Shown here piece after piece: positions 55,729 to 64,000 of a stretch of 64,000 bases of DNA. Location of the stretch: positions 4,814,079-4,878,078 of the forward strand of contig NZ_JAWPMM010000001.1 in NCBI RefSeq assembly GCF_033344935.1, read 5' to 3'. The position numbers were made by a program, and so were the translations under genes. Numbering within the stretch: the first letter of the stretch is position 1; each line of letters starts with the position of its first letter. The notes beneath the pieces are model-generated. The model did no database searches and was not told the origin of the DNA. It worked only from the letters and a program-made list of their open reading frames with translations. The DNA comes from Reichenbachiella sp. Its GTDB lineage: Bacteria > Bacteroidota > Bacteroidia > Cytophagales > Cyclobacteriaceae.

Positions 55729-56946
55729 TTAGGATTTGAGCGAAATGCGAAAGGTAGTTCCTCTATTGACATCCGACCTTTTTACAAAGATTTTTCCTTT
55801 GTGATAGTTTTCTATGATTCGTTTGACCAACGTCAAACCTAGTCCCCAACCTCGTTTTTTGGTAGTATATCCTGGTTGGAATATTTTTTGAATCCCAGCT
55901 TTTGTCATGCCTTTACCCGTATCGGCAATGTCTATTATCACATGACCTTCATTGGCTTTAAGCACTTTAATATGGATTTTACCTTCACCTCCCATGGCAT
56001 CCACCGCATTTTTACAAAGGTTTTCTATTACCCATTCAAAAAGCGGCTTATTAATGTTGGCTTCAAGTTCTCTATTAGGAAAGCAAACCAAGGTGAATTC
56101 CACTCGTGTGGAAATCCTTCTTTTTAAATAATTTAAGGTCTCTTCAATGAGGTTGTACACATTAGTGCTTTCCAGAATAGGCTCAGAGCCAATGTTAGAA
56201 AATCTGGAGGTAATCATGTTCAACCGTTCCACATCTTTCTCTAACTCCACAATCATGTCCATATCCTTGAGCTTTTCATCGGACTTCAGATATTCTACCC
56301 AAGCCATAAGTGATGAAAGCGGTGTCCCTAATTGATGGGCGGTCTCTTTGGCCAATCCAACCCAAACCTTGTTTTGTTCTGCCGCTTTGGAATAATTGAA
56401 CACCAAAAAGGCGATCATTCCAAAAATTCCGATCACAAATAATTGCGTAAGTGGATAATATTTGAGCTGGGTAAGCAACAGCGAGTTTTTATAGTAAATG
56501 AATTGATACCCTGTGATGCTACCATCCCTTCTCAATGTCACGAGAAGAGGTTCGTGCTCTTCCTCCATTTCTCGAATTTCATTAATTAATATTCGGTTAC
56601 GCTCTTTTCTAGTCGCCGCACGATCGGCTGCAGGAATATTTTTATACTCCAGCGGATTACCCAATTCATCCGCCATCACAACGGGAATGGACTTATTGGA
56701 AAGGATGATTTCATCAAAAATAAAATTCAGGTCCGAATTGTTTTCTTGATTAGCAAAGTACTCTAGTGTGTTGGCGTAAAGCGCGATCAGTTTCTCCTCA
56801 CGAGATTTTATTTGCTCCACCAATACGTTGGTATAATAAATCGACCCTATGCTGATGACAATAGATATGGCCAGTACGACCCATTTAAATTTGGATCGGT
56901 TTCTATATAAGTCTAACTGTGTGGTCTCGTATAACTTAGAAGCCAT
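55729..56946 (-). CDS. Sensor histidine kinase
   Basis: A 405-residue membrane kinase. A first helix (about 20-42), a periplasmic region of about 115 residues and a second helix (about 163-185) frame the sensor part. The phosphoacceptor is His204 in AKETAHQLGTPLSSL. The ATPase domain has LCKNAVDAMGGEG, DTGKGMTKAG and WGLGLTLVKRIIE. No response regulator lies next to it. The His-box with HQLGTPLS is the NtrY-like type common in Bacteroidota. Transcribed alone from its own -7 box. Confidence 0.92.
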   Translation of the reverse strand: MASKLYETTQLDLYRNRSKFKWVVLAISIVISIGSIYYTNVLVEQIKSREEKLIALYANTLEYFANQENNSDLNFIFDEIILSNKSIPVVMADELGNPLEYKNIPAADRAATRKERNRILINEIREMEEEHEPLLVTLRRDGSITGYQFIYYKNSLLLTQLKYYPLTQLFVIGIFGMIAFLVFNYSKAAEQNKVWVGLAKETAHQLGTPLSSLMAWVEYLKSDEKLKDMDMIVELEKDVERLNMITSRFSNIGSEPILESTNVYNLIEETLNYLKRRISTRVEFTLVCFPNRELEANINKPLFEWVIENLCKNAVDAMGGEGKIHIKVLKANEGHVIIDIADTGKGMTKAGIQKIFQPGYTTKKRGWGLGLTLVKRIIENYHKGKIFVKRSDVNRGTTFRISLKS

Positions 56947-56968
56947 GGGATAAGGGAAGCTTGCGCGG

Positions 56969-56976
56969 CAAATATA
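56969..56976 (-). promoter_or_regulatory. -7 promoter box TATATTTG for the sensor kinase
   Basis: The minus strand reads TATATTTG, a perfect TAnnTTTG box, 22 bases upstream of the kinase ATG. Confidence 0.5.
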
Positions 56977-57070
56977 GGATTTGAAATAGCTTTGCCCATT
57001 TTATTTTGAAATTTTAAGCCATGGTTCCATTGGTTTCTAATATTTTTAGGCAAGACAATTTGAATCAACT

Positions 57071-59368
57071 ATGTATTCACGATTAGTGAAGACCTTTTTT
57101 TTACTTATTCTATTCACTACCCCCCTCACCTCAAATGCACAAAAAGTTGCACTGGTTTTAAGCGGTGGCGGTGCAAAGGGTATCGCTCATGCCGGGGTAC
57201 TCAAAGCATTGGAGGAAAATAATATCCCTATTGATTATGTAGTAGGCACTTCTATGGGCAGCATTGTTGGAGGGTTTTATGCTGCAGGATATAGCCCCGA
57301 TCAAATCAAAGCACTTTCGCTTTCACAGGATCTCCAAGACTGGGTGGATGGAGTGATCGATGAAAAGTACAAATATAGTTTCCATAAAAAATTACCTGAC
57401 CCGTCCTGGCTGACAGTAAAGCTCAATTTTGATTCTGCATTTGATTCTAGTATAGATCCGTCTTTTGATAAAGATTATGTGTTGAATATCAATCTAGCTG
57501 AGCGCTTTCAACACGCATCGTATGTATGCAACGGCAATTATGACAGCCTTTTCGTACCCTTCAGAGCCATTGCTTCTAATATATTTATGGAGAAGCAAGA
57601 GGTACTCGATAGTGGGGTGCTTTATGAATCCATCCGATCATCTATGGCTATCCCTTTGCTTTATCGACCCGTTCGTGTCGATGGTGAGTTGTTGTTCGAT
57701 GGGGGTATCTACAACAACTTTCCAGTTTCTCCTGCAAGAACTGAATTTAACCCTGACGTGATCATCGGTGTAAATGTGGGCAGTAAGGTATTGGATGAAT
57801 ATCCTAAAAACGACGATGAAAAACTAATAGCAGAATCGATACTCTTCTTTATGCTCAACAAAGGAGATCCTTCAAAGCTAGATAGTACTGATGTATTCAT
57901 TGACATTAACTTGACAGACTACAGCACCATGGGGTTTAATAAGGCAAAGGAAATATATGAGATCGGATATCAAACGGCAATAGATCAAATCGAAGAGATA
58001 AAAGGTAAGATCAATCGGCGTGTAGATCCTGCTATCCTCAAAGAGCGAAGGGTAGAATTTCTGAATCGCCCCATGCGCCATTATTTTGACACGGTACAGA
58101 TCGAAGGATTCAACCCCAAGGCCTCTCAATATATTTCAAATGTATTTGACAAAGACAATTCATTTGATTTTGAACAAACAAAACGCGCTTATTATCGCTT
58201 GATCCACAATGACTATTTTATCAACGTATTCCCCAGCTACTCTAGAGGCGACCGCTATGCTTTTCAATTGAAAGGACATCCCAACCCAAGACTCAAAGCA
58301 AAAATTGGTGGTAGTTTAACTTCAAGAAATATTTCGTACATGTATTTGGGCATGGACTTCAAGCGACTCACTAGAATTTTAGAAGAATACGAACTGAAGC
58401 TATTTGCCGGGCCATTTTATGAATCGGTATACTTTAAAAATAGAATCACATTTCCAGGGAAAAAACCCTTCTCTTTAGGCCCTACAGTAACAATCAACCA
58501 TAGGGATTATTTGAATTTGGCAGACTACTTATTAGGAGAACCTGACTTGACCATCCTAGATCGTGTAGACCGAAAAATGGGTTTGTTTTTTGGCTTCCCT
58601 TTGAACCGGAAGGTAGGCTTGAGCATGGAAGCTTCATATATCTTGAACAAAGACAAATTTAGCAACGAACAGCAAATCAATACCAACGAAAATTTTGATG
58701 AATTGAAATTAGAGGGTGTACGACTAGAAGCCAGAGCCTATCACAATGGTTTTAATTACCCTCAATTTGCCACCAAAGGTTCAAAATTTGAATTTGCAAT
58801 AAATCAATTTTTCATAGAGAGCGATTACTTACCTGGCAGCACATCAATCATCGCCAGCCCAGTAGAAAAAGAGAATAACACATGGTATGCCATAAAAATA
58901 GCCACTGAAAATTACTATCCACTGGGCAATAAATTCAGTTTTGGTACTACCGTTGAAGCACAGTTTTCCAATCAACCTGCCTTAGGCACCACCAAAAGCA
59001 CCATTATCAATTTTACCGGCTTTTACCCGCTTCAGGACAGCAAAACACTTATGCTTGAAAATTTCAGAGCACGACAGTTCCTTGCTGTTGGCATAAAAAA
59101 TGTTTGGTCGCCAATGAAAAACCTTCAATTCAGGCTAGAAGGATATGCATTCAACCCTATCGAAGAAATTACTGGGGAGAGTGGTGAAATTCCAAATTTT
59201 GAAAGAAAATGGCTCAATCCATCATTCGCCGCTACTTCTGGCATAGTGTATCATTCGTTTATAGGCCCAATTGGTCTGCATGTCAATTATTATGACGACT
59301 ACCAGCACGAATGGGGCGTACTTTTGCATGTAGGATATCTGCTATTCAATCCACATTCTTTAGAGTAA
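57071..59368 (+). CDS. Patatin-like phospholipase with outer-membrane barrel
   Basis: A 765-residue protein: a signal peptide ending TSNAQ, a patatin domain (about 25-330) and a C-terminal beta barrel (about 420-765) of the bacterial surface antigen/BamA-like kind. The oxyanion loop SGGGAKGIAHAGV, the nucleophile Ser61 in GTSMGS and the catalytic Asp210 in DGGIYNNFPV are all present, so the lipase is probably active. The layout parallels PlpD, a type Vd autotransporter. It is monocistronic ahead of two OmpA genes. Confidence 0.92.
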   Translation: MYSRLVKTFFLLILFTTPLTSNAQKVALVLSGGGAKGIAHAGVLKALEENNIPIDYVVGTSMGSIVGGFYAAGYSPDQIKALSLSQDLQDWVDGVIDEKYKYSFHKKLPDPSWLTVKLNFDSAFDSSIDPSFDKDYVLNINLAERFQHASYVCNGNYDSLFVPFRAIASNIFMEKQEVLDSGVLYESIRSSMAIPLLYRPVRVDGELLFDGGIYNNFPVSPARTEFNPDVIIGVNVGSKVLDEYPKNDDEKLIAESILFFMLNKGDPSKLDSTDVFIDINLTDYSTMGFNKAKEIYEIGYQTAIDQIEEIKGKINRRVDPAILKERRVEFLNRPMRHYFDTVQIEGFNPKASQYISNVFDKDNSFDFEQTKRAYYRLIHNDYFINVFPSYSRGDRYAFQLKGHPNPRLKAKIGGSLTSRNISYMYLGMDFKRLTRILEEYELKLFAGPFYESVYFKNRITFPGKKPFSLGPTVTINHRDYLNLADYLLGEPDLTILDRVDRKMGLFFGFPLNRKVGLSMEASYILNKDKFSNEQQINTNENFDELKLEGVRLEARAYHNGFNYPQFATKGSKFEFAINQFFIESDYLPGSTSIIASPVEKENNTWYAIKIATENYYPLGNKFSFGTTVEAQFSNQPALGTTKSTIINFTGFYPLQDSKTLMLENFRARQFLAVGIKNVWSPMKNLQFRLEGYAFNPIEEITGESGEIPNFERKWLNPSFAATSGIVYHSFIGPIGLHVNYYDDYQHEWGVLLHVGYLLFNPHSLE

Positions 59369-59430
59369 ATTTTTAAATTATAGCTAAATTACGGGCTATC
59401 AAACCTTTGATCACCAGATCTACTTGAACT

Positions 59431-60150
59431 ATGAAAATAACACGAATTCTATTTTCTTTTTGTTTGTGCACCTCCAATATACTTTTTCTATCTAATGATA
59501 ATCTTCTCGCCCAGGCACATGAGGAAGGCACACTTATTCGAGTGACAGGCACTGTACTTGACGAGGAATCTAAAACTCCTCTAATAGCTAATGTTTTTTA
59601 TGAAAAACTTCCCTTCTATGATGATATGGGAATTTCTTCTACCAATCAACAGAATGGAGTCTATGAGCTGTATATGCTTGAAAACATCAAATATATAATT
59701 AATGTAAAGGCTGATGGCTATAAAACAATAAGTGAGGAAATGGAAGTACTAGACAATGGCACACAGTTGATAGAAAAAAACTTTGTGATGTTTCCAGATG
59801 CCGCTCATGAAAAATTCGACCTCCATAATTTGATATTTGCTCGCGGTAGAGCAGTAATAGACGAGTCCTCCTATACCGAACTCAATGATTTTGTAGATTG
59901 GCTAGAAGCAAGGCCAAATATCAACATACAACTTGAAGGGCATACCGATTTTCAAGGCAACGCACAGGCGAATCTCCAGCTCTCTCAAGATCGTGTAGAC
60001 GCAGTAAAAGAATATCTTACCAAAAGGGGCGTAAAGAAAACTAGAATTAGCACTAAAGCCTTTGGAGGTACGCAGCCTCTGAGCAGAGAGCGGACCGACG
60101 AAGCCCGTACCGCCAATAGACGTGTAGAGGTTAGAATCCTCAAGCAATAA
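59431..60150 (+). CDS. OmpA family protein
   Basis: A 239-residue protein with a signal peptide ending LLAQ, then a carboxypeptidase-regulatory-like beta sandwich (TGTVLDEESKTPLIANVFYE, about 39-58). A C-terminal OmpA peptidoglycan-binding domain (about 135-239) follows, with INIQLEGHTDFQGNAQANLQ, LSQDRVDAVKEYL and the terminal RTANRRVEVRILK. The usual Asp and Arg ligands for diaminopimelate are visible. It links the outer membrane or a partner to the cell wall. It lies 44 bases before a larger OmpA-family gene. Confidence 0.9.
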   Translation: MKITRILFSFCLCTSNILFLSNDNLLAQAHEEGTLIRVTGTVLDEESKTPLIANVFYEKLPFYDDMGISSTNQQNGVYELYMLENIKYIINVKADGYKTISEEMEVLDNGTQLIEKNFVMFPDAAHEKFDLHNLIFARGRAVIDESSYTELNDFVDWLEARPNINIQLEGHTDFQGNAQANLQLSQDRVDAVKEYLTKRGVKKTRISTKAFGGTQPLSRERTDEARTANRRVEVRILKQ

Positions 60151-60194
60151 AAAATGAATATATTTATTACCACCTTGAATAAATTATCATCTCA

Positions 60195-62231
60195 ATGAGA
60201 AAATTAATCGCCTTATTCGTTGCCAGCCTAATTACCACTGGAATCTACGCCCAGGAAACTGTCAAATGGGCCTCCGAAGTCATGCACGTGACCTCAGAGA
60301 CCACTGCTCTCCAGTATGCTGCAAGTCAGGCTCTACACGCTCCGAATGTATATCCAAAAGGGGGAGAAAGTCCTAATGCTTGGAGACCAGCCAGGCCGGA
60401 CAATGATGAATACATCGTGGTTAAATTTGACACACCTATTCGAGCTCAACAGATTGCCATAGCCGAAACAGAAAACCCTGGCGCTGTATCTAAGGTGTAT
60501 GCCTACGATTCTTTGGATAACGAATATGTGATATTTGACCTTAACCCTAGGCCCATTCCACTTCAGAGCAGATTGCTCAACTTGTTTTTTGAAAAGACTC
60601 CCTATCGAATAGCCTATATCCGAATTGACATTAAAGGTGGGAATGTCCCCGGATTCAATAGTATTGATGCGATAGGGCTCTCATCTTCCAATATTCCGAT
60701 TAGTGTTTTAATTGACCTGGCAAAAAACGTTAATGAAGAATTAAGCACCGAACGACTAGGCGAGAGTGTGAACAGTCAATATCTAGAACAAAGTCCTATT
60801 CTCTCACCGGATGGAAAAACCTTATACTTCAGTCGTCGAGCTCATCCAGATAATGTTGGTGGGGTAGATGATTATGAAGATATCTGGTACTCTGAGCTAG
60901 ATGAAGAAACTCAAGAATGGCAACCAGCTAAAAATTTAGGCCCACCTTTGAACACCCCCGGACCCAATTTTATTTGTTCTATTACTCAAATAGGTGATGA
61001 AACCGTCCTTCTCCTCGGTAACAGGTATGAAAAAAGAGGCAGAATGTCGCAGGGTGTTTCAATGAGCAGAAGCAAAGGTCCGGGAAAATGGGAAAAGCCA
61101 ACAAATTTGAATATCGAAAATGACTATAACTACTCAGAAAAAGTAGATTACTACATGAGTACGGACACCAAAGTAATTTTGATGGCTGTTGAACGAGACG
61201 ACACCTACGGGGATAGAGATATCTATGCCTCGTTTGTCCAGCCAAATGGCAACTACAGCGAACCTAAAAACCTTGGTGGGGTAGTAAATTCTGCGGACGT
61301 TGAAAGTGGCCCTTTTCTCCATCATGATGGAGAAACTTTGTACTTCTCATCCAAAGGATTCAGAGGCTATGGAGGAGCAGATATCTACGTCTCAAAACGA
61401 TTAGATGATACCTGGACCAATTGGTCGAAGCCAGAAAACCTTGGAAAAGGTGTCAATGGCCCTGATGATGACACCTATTTTAATATTCCTTCTACAGGAA
61501 GCCACGCCTACTTTACTCGTGGGCGAGCGGATGAAAATACTGATGTTTTCAGGTTTCGGATCGACGAGCTATTCATAGAACCTACGGATGAACCTGAACT
61601 AGATCCTGAAGAAATTTTTGTTACTATTCATGGAAAAGTCTTCGACTCGAAATCCAAAGAGACTATCTCCAGTAGCGTATATGTAGAAAGACTTCCTGAT
61701 GGTATCACAGTTGGCAGCGCCGAAACCAATGAATATGGAGACTTTGTGTTCAAAGTAAGACCTGGAGCCACCTATGGTGTATATGCCGCCAAAGAGGGCT
61801 ATCTATCTCAGGATGAGCACATCGATCTCAATGAAATTACTGAGATTACAGACATCCAGCAAGATTTGTTCTTAACTCCTATAGAAAAAGGAGTCGCTAT
61901 TTCGCTGAATAATATTTTCTTCGAATTCGATCGTTCGGATTTAAGAACTTCCTCTTATGCGGAACTGGATCGAATTTTGAAATTGCTTGAAAGTGATAAG
62001 ATTAACAGCATAGAAATTTCAGGCCATACGGACTCCGTAGGAGATGACGACTATAACCTCGAACTATCCAAAAGAAGAGCATGGTCTGTATACAGTTATT
62101 TTATTGCAAATGGCATCCGGGCTTCGCGATTGGAGTCTGTCGGTTACGGCGAAACCATGCCTGTAGCTCCGAATGACACCGCAGACAATAGACGAAAGAA
62201 CAGGCGCGTAGAATTTAAAATTATTGACTAA
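60195..62231 (+). CDS. OmpA family protein with PD40-like repeats
   Basis: A 678-residue protein. After the signal peptide (ending YAQ) comes a discoidin-like N-terminal sandwich (about 22-160). A WD40-like beta propeller follows with PD40 repeats (SPILSPDGKTLYFSRR, GPFLHHDGETLYFSSKGF). Then come a carboxypeptidase-regulatory-like domain (about 475-555) and a C-terminal OmpA domain (SIEISGHTDSVGDDDYNLEL). This is the PorE-like layout of type IX secretion and envelope proteins. A strong terminator follows, so the OmpA pair ends here. Confidence 0.9.
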   Translation: MRKLIALFVASLITTGIYAQETVKWASEVMHVTSETTALQYAASQALHAPNVYPKGGESPNAWRPARPDNDEYIVVKFDTPIRAQQIAIAETENPGAVSKVYAYDSLDNEYVIFDLNPRPIPLQSRLLNLFFEKTPYRIAYIRIDIKGGNVPGFNSIDAIGLSSSNIPISVLIDLAKNVNEELSTERLGESVNSQYLEQSPILSPDGKTLYFSRRAHPDNVGGVDDYEDIWYSELDEETQEWQPAKNLGPPLNTPGPNFICSITQIGDETVLLLGNRYEKRGRMSQGVSMSRSKGPGKWEKPTNLNIENDYNYSEKVDYYMSTDTKVILMAVERDDTYGDRDIYASFVQPNGNYSEPKNLGGVVNSADVESGPFLHHDGETLYFSSKGFRGYGGADIYVSKRLDDTWTNWSKPENLGKGVNGPDDDTYFNIPSTGSHAYFTRGRADENTDVFRFRIDELFIEPTDEPELDPEEIFVTIHGKVFDSKSKETISSSVYVERLPDGITVGSAETNEYGDFVFKVRPGATYGVYAAKEGYLSQDEHIDLNEITEITDIQQDLFLTPIEKGVAISLNNIFFEFDRSDLRTSSYAELDRILKLLESDKINSIEISGHTDSVGDDDYNLELSKRRAWSVYSYFIANGIRASRLESVGYGETMPVAPNDTADNRRKNRRVEFKIID

Positions 62232-62236
62232 CTATA

Positions 62237-62262
62237 AAGGCTCGTTTTTCGAGCCTTTTTTC
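62237..62262 (+). terminator. Rho-independent terminator after the OmpA genes
   Basis: AAAGGCTCG (62237-62245) pairs with CGAGCCTTT (62251-62259) around a five-T loop, followed by further T residues to 62262. Confidence 0.85.
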
Positions 62263-62281
62263 ACTCTTACTTTTACATCCA

Positions 62282-63217
62282 TTGACACTCGTACAGCTCG
62301 AATATATTATTGCCCTAGATAATCACAGACACTTTGCCATAGCAGCCGAAAAATGTTTTGTGACTCAGCCTACCCTTAGCATGCAAATTCAAAAATTGGA
62401 AGACACGCTAGGCGTGATACTTTTTGATAGATCCAAACACCCTATAGAACCAACTGAAATAGGCATTCAAATCCTCGAACAGGCCCGGATAATAATTGCA
62501 GAATCCAAGAAAGTCAGTGAAATCATAGATAATGAAAAGCATGAAATCAAAGGGAATGTCAAAATCGGAGTCATACCTACATTAGCACCTTATTTGGTCC
62601 CTTTATTCATCTCCTCTTTTGTAGAAAAGTACCCATTAATTAATCTGCAAGTAAGCGAGCACATGACAAGTGACATGCTTGACCTTCTAAAAAAGGACCA
62701 GATAGACATCGGACTTATGGTCACTCCACTCAACGAGGAAAGTATGAAAGAAAGTCCATTGTTTTATGAAGAGTTCTTTGCTTATGTATCTCACAGGCAT
62801 CCTTTGTTTGACCAAAACTTAGTCGTCTCGTCGGAGCTCAACAATGAGGGTCTGTGGATATTGGACGAAGGGCACTGCTATAGAAGTCAAATGCTCAATA
62901 TTTGTAATGCAAAAAAAGCCGACCGATTCAATAATCGAGTATTGTATGAAAGTGGATCTCTTGAAGCACTTAAAAAACTGGTTGACCGACGTGGAGGATA
63001 TACTCTTCTACCAGAGCTATTTACACTTGATTTGAGCAAAGACGAGCAAACCAAATTGCGTAAATTTTCCGATCCGGTTCCTACACGCGAAGTTGGCTTG
63101 GTGGTAAAGAAAAGCTATGCTAAAAAGAAACTTCTCGAGGCTATGCATAAGGAAATTCTAGAAAATCTGCCTCCAATTATGGTCAGCAGAAAAAATACTA
63201 ACGTAATTAAAATTTAG
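62282..63217 (+). CDS. oxyR: LysR-type regulator OxyR
   Basis: A 311-residue LysR-family regulator starting at TTG 62282; the family N-terminus (MTLVQLEYIIALDNHRHFAI) fixes this start, and no ATG fits. The helix-turn-helix is CFVTQPTLSMQIQKLEDTL. The effector domain carries GHCYRSQMLNIC, with Cys199 and Cys208 spaced exactly as in peroxide-sensing OxyR. It therefore probably activates catalase/peroxidase genes on disulfide formation. The gene begins 19 bases after the OmpA terminator; its last bases overlap the convergent small gene by 4. Confidence 0.95.
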   Translation: MTLVQLEYIIALDNHRHFAIAAEKCFVTQPTLSMQIQKLEDTLGVILFDRSKHPIEPTEIGIQILEQARIIIAESKKVSEIIDNEKHEIKGNVKIGVIPTLAPYLVPLFISSFVEKYPLINLQVSEHMTSDMLDLLKKDQIDIGLMVTPLNEESMKESPLFYEEFFAYVSHRHPLFDQNLVVSSELNNEGLWILDEGHCYRSQMLNICNAKKADRFNNRVLYESGSLEALKKLVDRRGGYTLLPELFTLDLSKDEQTKLRKFSDPVPTREVGLVVKKSYAKKKLLEAMHKEILENLPPIMVSRKNTNVIKI

Positions 63218-63636
63218 TCCAGAAGGATACCAGAAAGCATTGTGGCCACTCCATCCAAAACCGCCTGCCCCACAGATTCATAACGGTAACCGGAAGGGCT
63301 CGAGCTATCATATACACCTTGGTGATTCTGATGTGTATTTAAAGGAGCGGTTGGTCGAACCGTGTGATATTGCGTATTGCCATTTTTATCAATAAAGTAT
63401 ATGTCATCATGAGTTCCTCCAGGTCTATTCATAGAAATGACCTGGAGCCCCTGAAATCTTTGTGGACTGTATTTTCCTCCCCTGCCATAAGTGTAGGGAG
63501 TCACATGAATCTGAAATGATTTAACGGACGTTTCCTTGTATTTTTTTAGATCTTCTTTGTGGTAGGGCCTGTATTGCCCAAAAGCGCCTGTAGAACAAAC
63601 AATCCCTAAGACAGCCAGTAGCATTAGCTTTTTCAT
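63214..63636 (-). CDS. Small secreted hypothetical protein
   Basis: A 140-residue protein from the ATG at 63636 (another ATG at 63642), with signal peptide MKKLMLLAVLGIVCSTGAFG. A longer start at 63714 would put about 26 residues in front of the signal and is unlikely. The mature part is rich in Tyr, His, Gly and Pro (YRPYHKEDLKKYKETSVKSF; GGTHDDIYFIDKNGNTQYHT) and ends in a hydrophobic segment. It is periplasmic or secreted, and no family was recognised. Confidence 0.7.
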   Translation of the reverse strand: MKKLMLLAVLGIVCSTGAFGQYRPYHKEDLKKYKETSVKSFQIHVTPYTYGRGGKYSPQRFQGLQVISMNRPGGTHDDIYFIDKNGNTQYHTVRPTAPLNTHQNHQGVYDSSSPSGYRYESVGQAVLDGVATMLSGILLD

Positions 63637-63733
63637 ATTCATTAGGTTTCTTATAAGACTAAAAAAGTATGGCAAACACCTAAAGATCAAAGAACTAATT
63701 TGCTGCAACTGCATATTTCATGTATTTTAAGAC

Positions 63734-64000
63734 ATGGAAAAGTATATCTGGATCGGCCTTGGTTTGTACTTATTCCTTTCTGTACTCGTCTATCTTGTGC
63801 AGGAATACTTCATGTTCCATCCGGAAAAACTTCCTGAAAATTTTGAGTATAAGTATGAGGAGCCTTTTGAAGAGCACTTTTTTGAGGTGGAAGAGGGTGT
63901 CCGAATCAATGGCTTACATTTCACGGTCAAAAACCCCAAAGGAATTGTTATCTATTTTCATGGCAACACTAGAAGCATCAAAGGCTGGAGCAAATATTCG
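63734..64000 (+). CDS. Alpha/beta hydrolase, truncated by window edge
   Basis: A frame from ATG 63734 continues beyond the window (89 codons seen). The N-terminus has a membrane anchor (IWIGLGLYLFLSVLVYLVQE, about 5-24) followed by FMFHPEKLPENFEYKYEEP and the oxyanion segment GIVIYFHGNTRSI (about 73-85). This matches the BEM46/YqkD-type alpha/beta hydrolases anchored to the membrane. The catalytic elbow lies beyond the window, so activity cannot be confirmed. Confidence 0.85.
   Translation, partial: MEKYIWIGLGLYLFLSVLVYLVQEYFMFHPEKLPENFEYKYEEPFEEHFFEVEEGVRINGLHFTVKNPKGIVIYFHGNTRSIKGWSKYS

Overview
The window looks like part of a Bacteroidota chromosome, most likely a marine gliding-type lineage of the Cytophagales; the genus cannot be fixed from sequence alone. 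The evidence is moderate-to-low GC with tight gene packing, -7 promoter boxes of the form TAnnTTTG in front of many genes, almost no Shine-Dalgarno sequences, and family content typical of the phylum. That content includes flotillin FloA with NfeD, an archaeal-type ProS, a DksA-like protein without zinc cysteines, atpD-atpC split from the other ATP synthase genes, carboxypeptidase-regulatory-like domains, and a large lamin-tail surface protein. Almost the whole window is ordinary core genome.

Layout. 1-8.7 kb: a truncated FtsX/MacB-type ABC permease, a DUF1801 protein, a 1762-residue exported lamin-tail/Ig-like protein, a possible 49-residue protein and a carboxypeptidase-regulatory-like protein. 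8.7-19.3 kb: FloA/NfeD, ProS, a disordered secreted protein and an outer-membrane barrel, then a minus-strand run aroK, ABC exporter, truA, kbl and a small unknown gene. 19.4-27.4 kb: crotonase, a polysaccharide flippase, a TPR/DUF4292/EnvC-like envelope operon, gpmI and a tRNA-Ala(GGC).

27.4-29.3 kb is the one clear accessory region. The last 15 bp of the tRNA-Ala gene plus the next base (TCCGATATGCTCCAC, 27411-27425) recur exactly at 29236-29250. The second copy is followed by an encoded CCA and a perfect terminator. This is what remains when an element integrates into a tRNA 3' end: about 1.8 kb of AT-rich DNA now separates the tRNA from its original tail and terminator. The element has no integrase. 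It carries a two-gene minus-strand unit (a HEPN-like protein with an R-x5-H motif and an unknown partner) that fits a toxin-antitoxin or defence cassette, plus a coding remnant that runs into the junction.

29.3-45.3 kb: a TPR sensor kinase, a UBP-type zinc finger protein, a YHS protein, a DUF2461 protein, two sigma factor/partner pairs, a cupin, a DEAD-box helicase, nth, comM, an isoaspartyl peptidase, scpB and an rsuA/rluB-type pseudouridine synthase. A dense series of hairpins at 33.49-33.63 kb reads as a minus-strand small RNA with its own promoter and terminator. 45.3-53.7 kb: a REP/MITE-like repeat, then phospholipid genes (psd, cdsA), gdhA, a CPBP protease, dusB, an EamA transporter, an alpha/beta hydrolase, a MazG-like protein, dtd and an SDR-type protein. 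53.8-64 kb: atpC and atpD, a sensor kinase, a patatin fused to an outer-membrane barrel, two OmpA-family proteins, oxyR with both redox cysteines, a small secreted protein and a truncated alpha/beta hydrolase.
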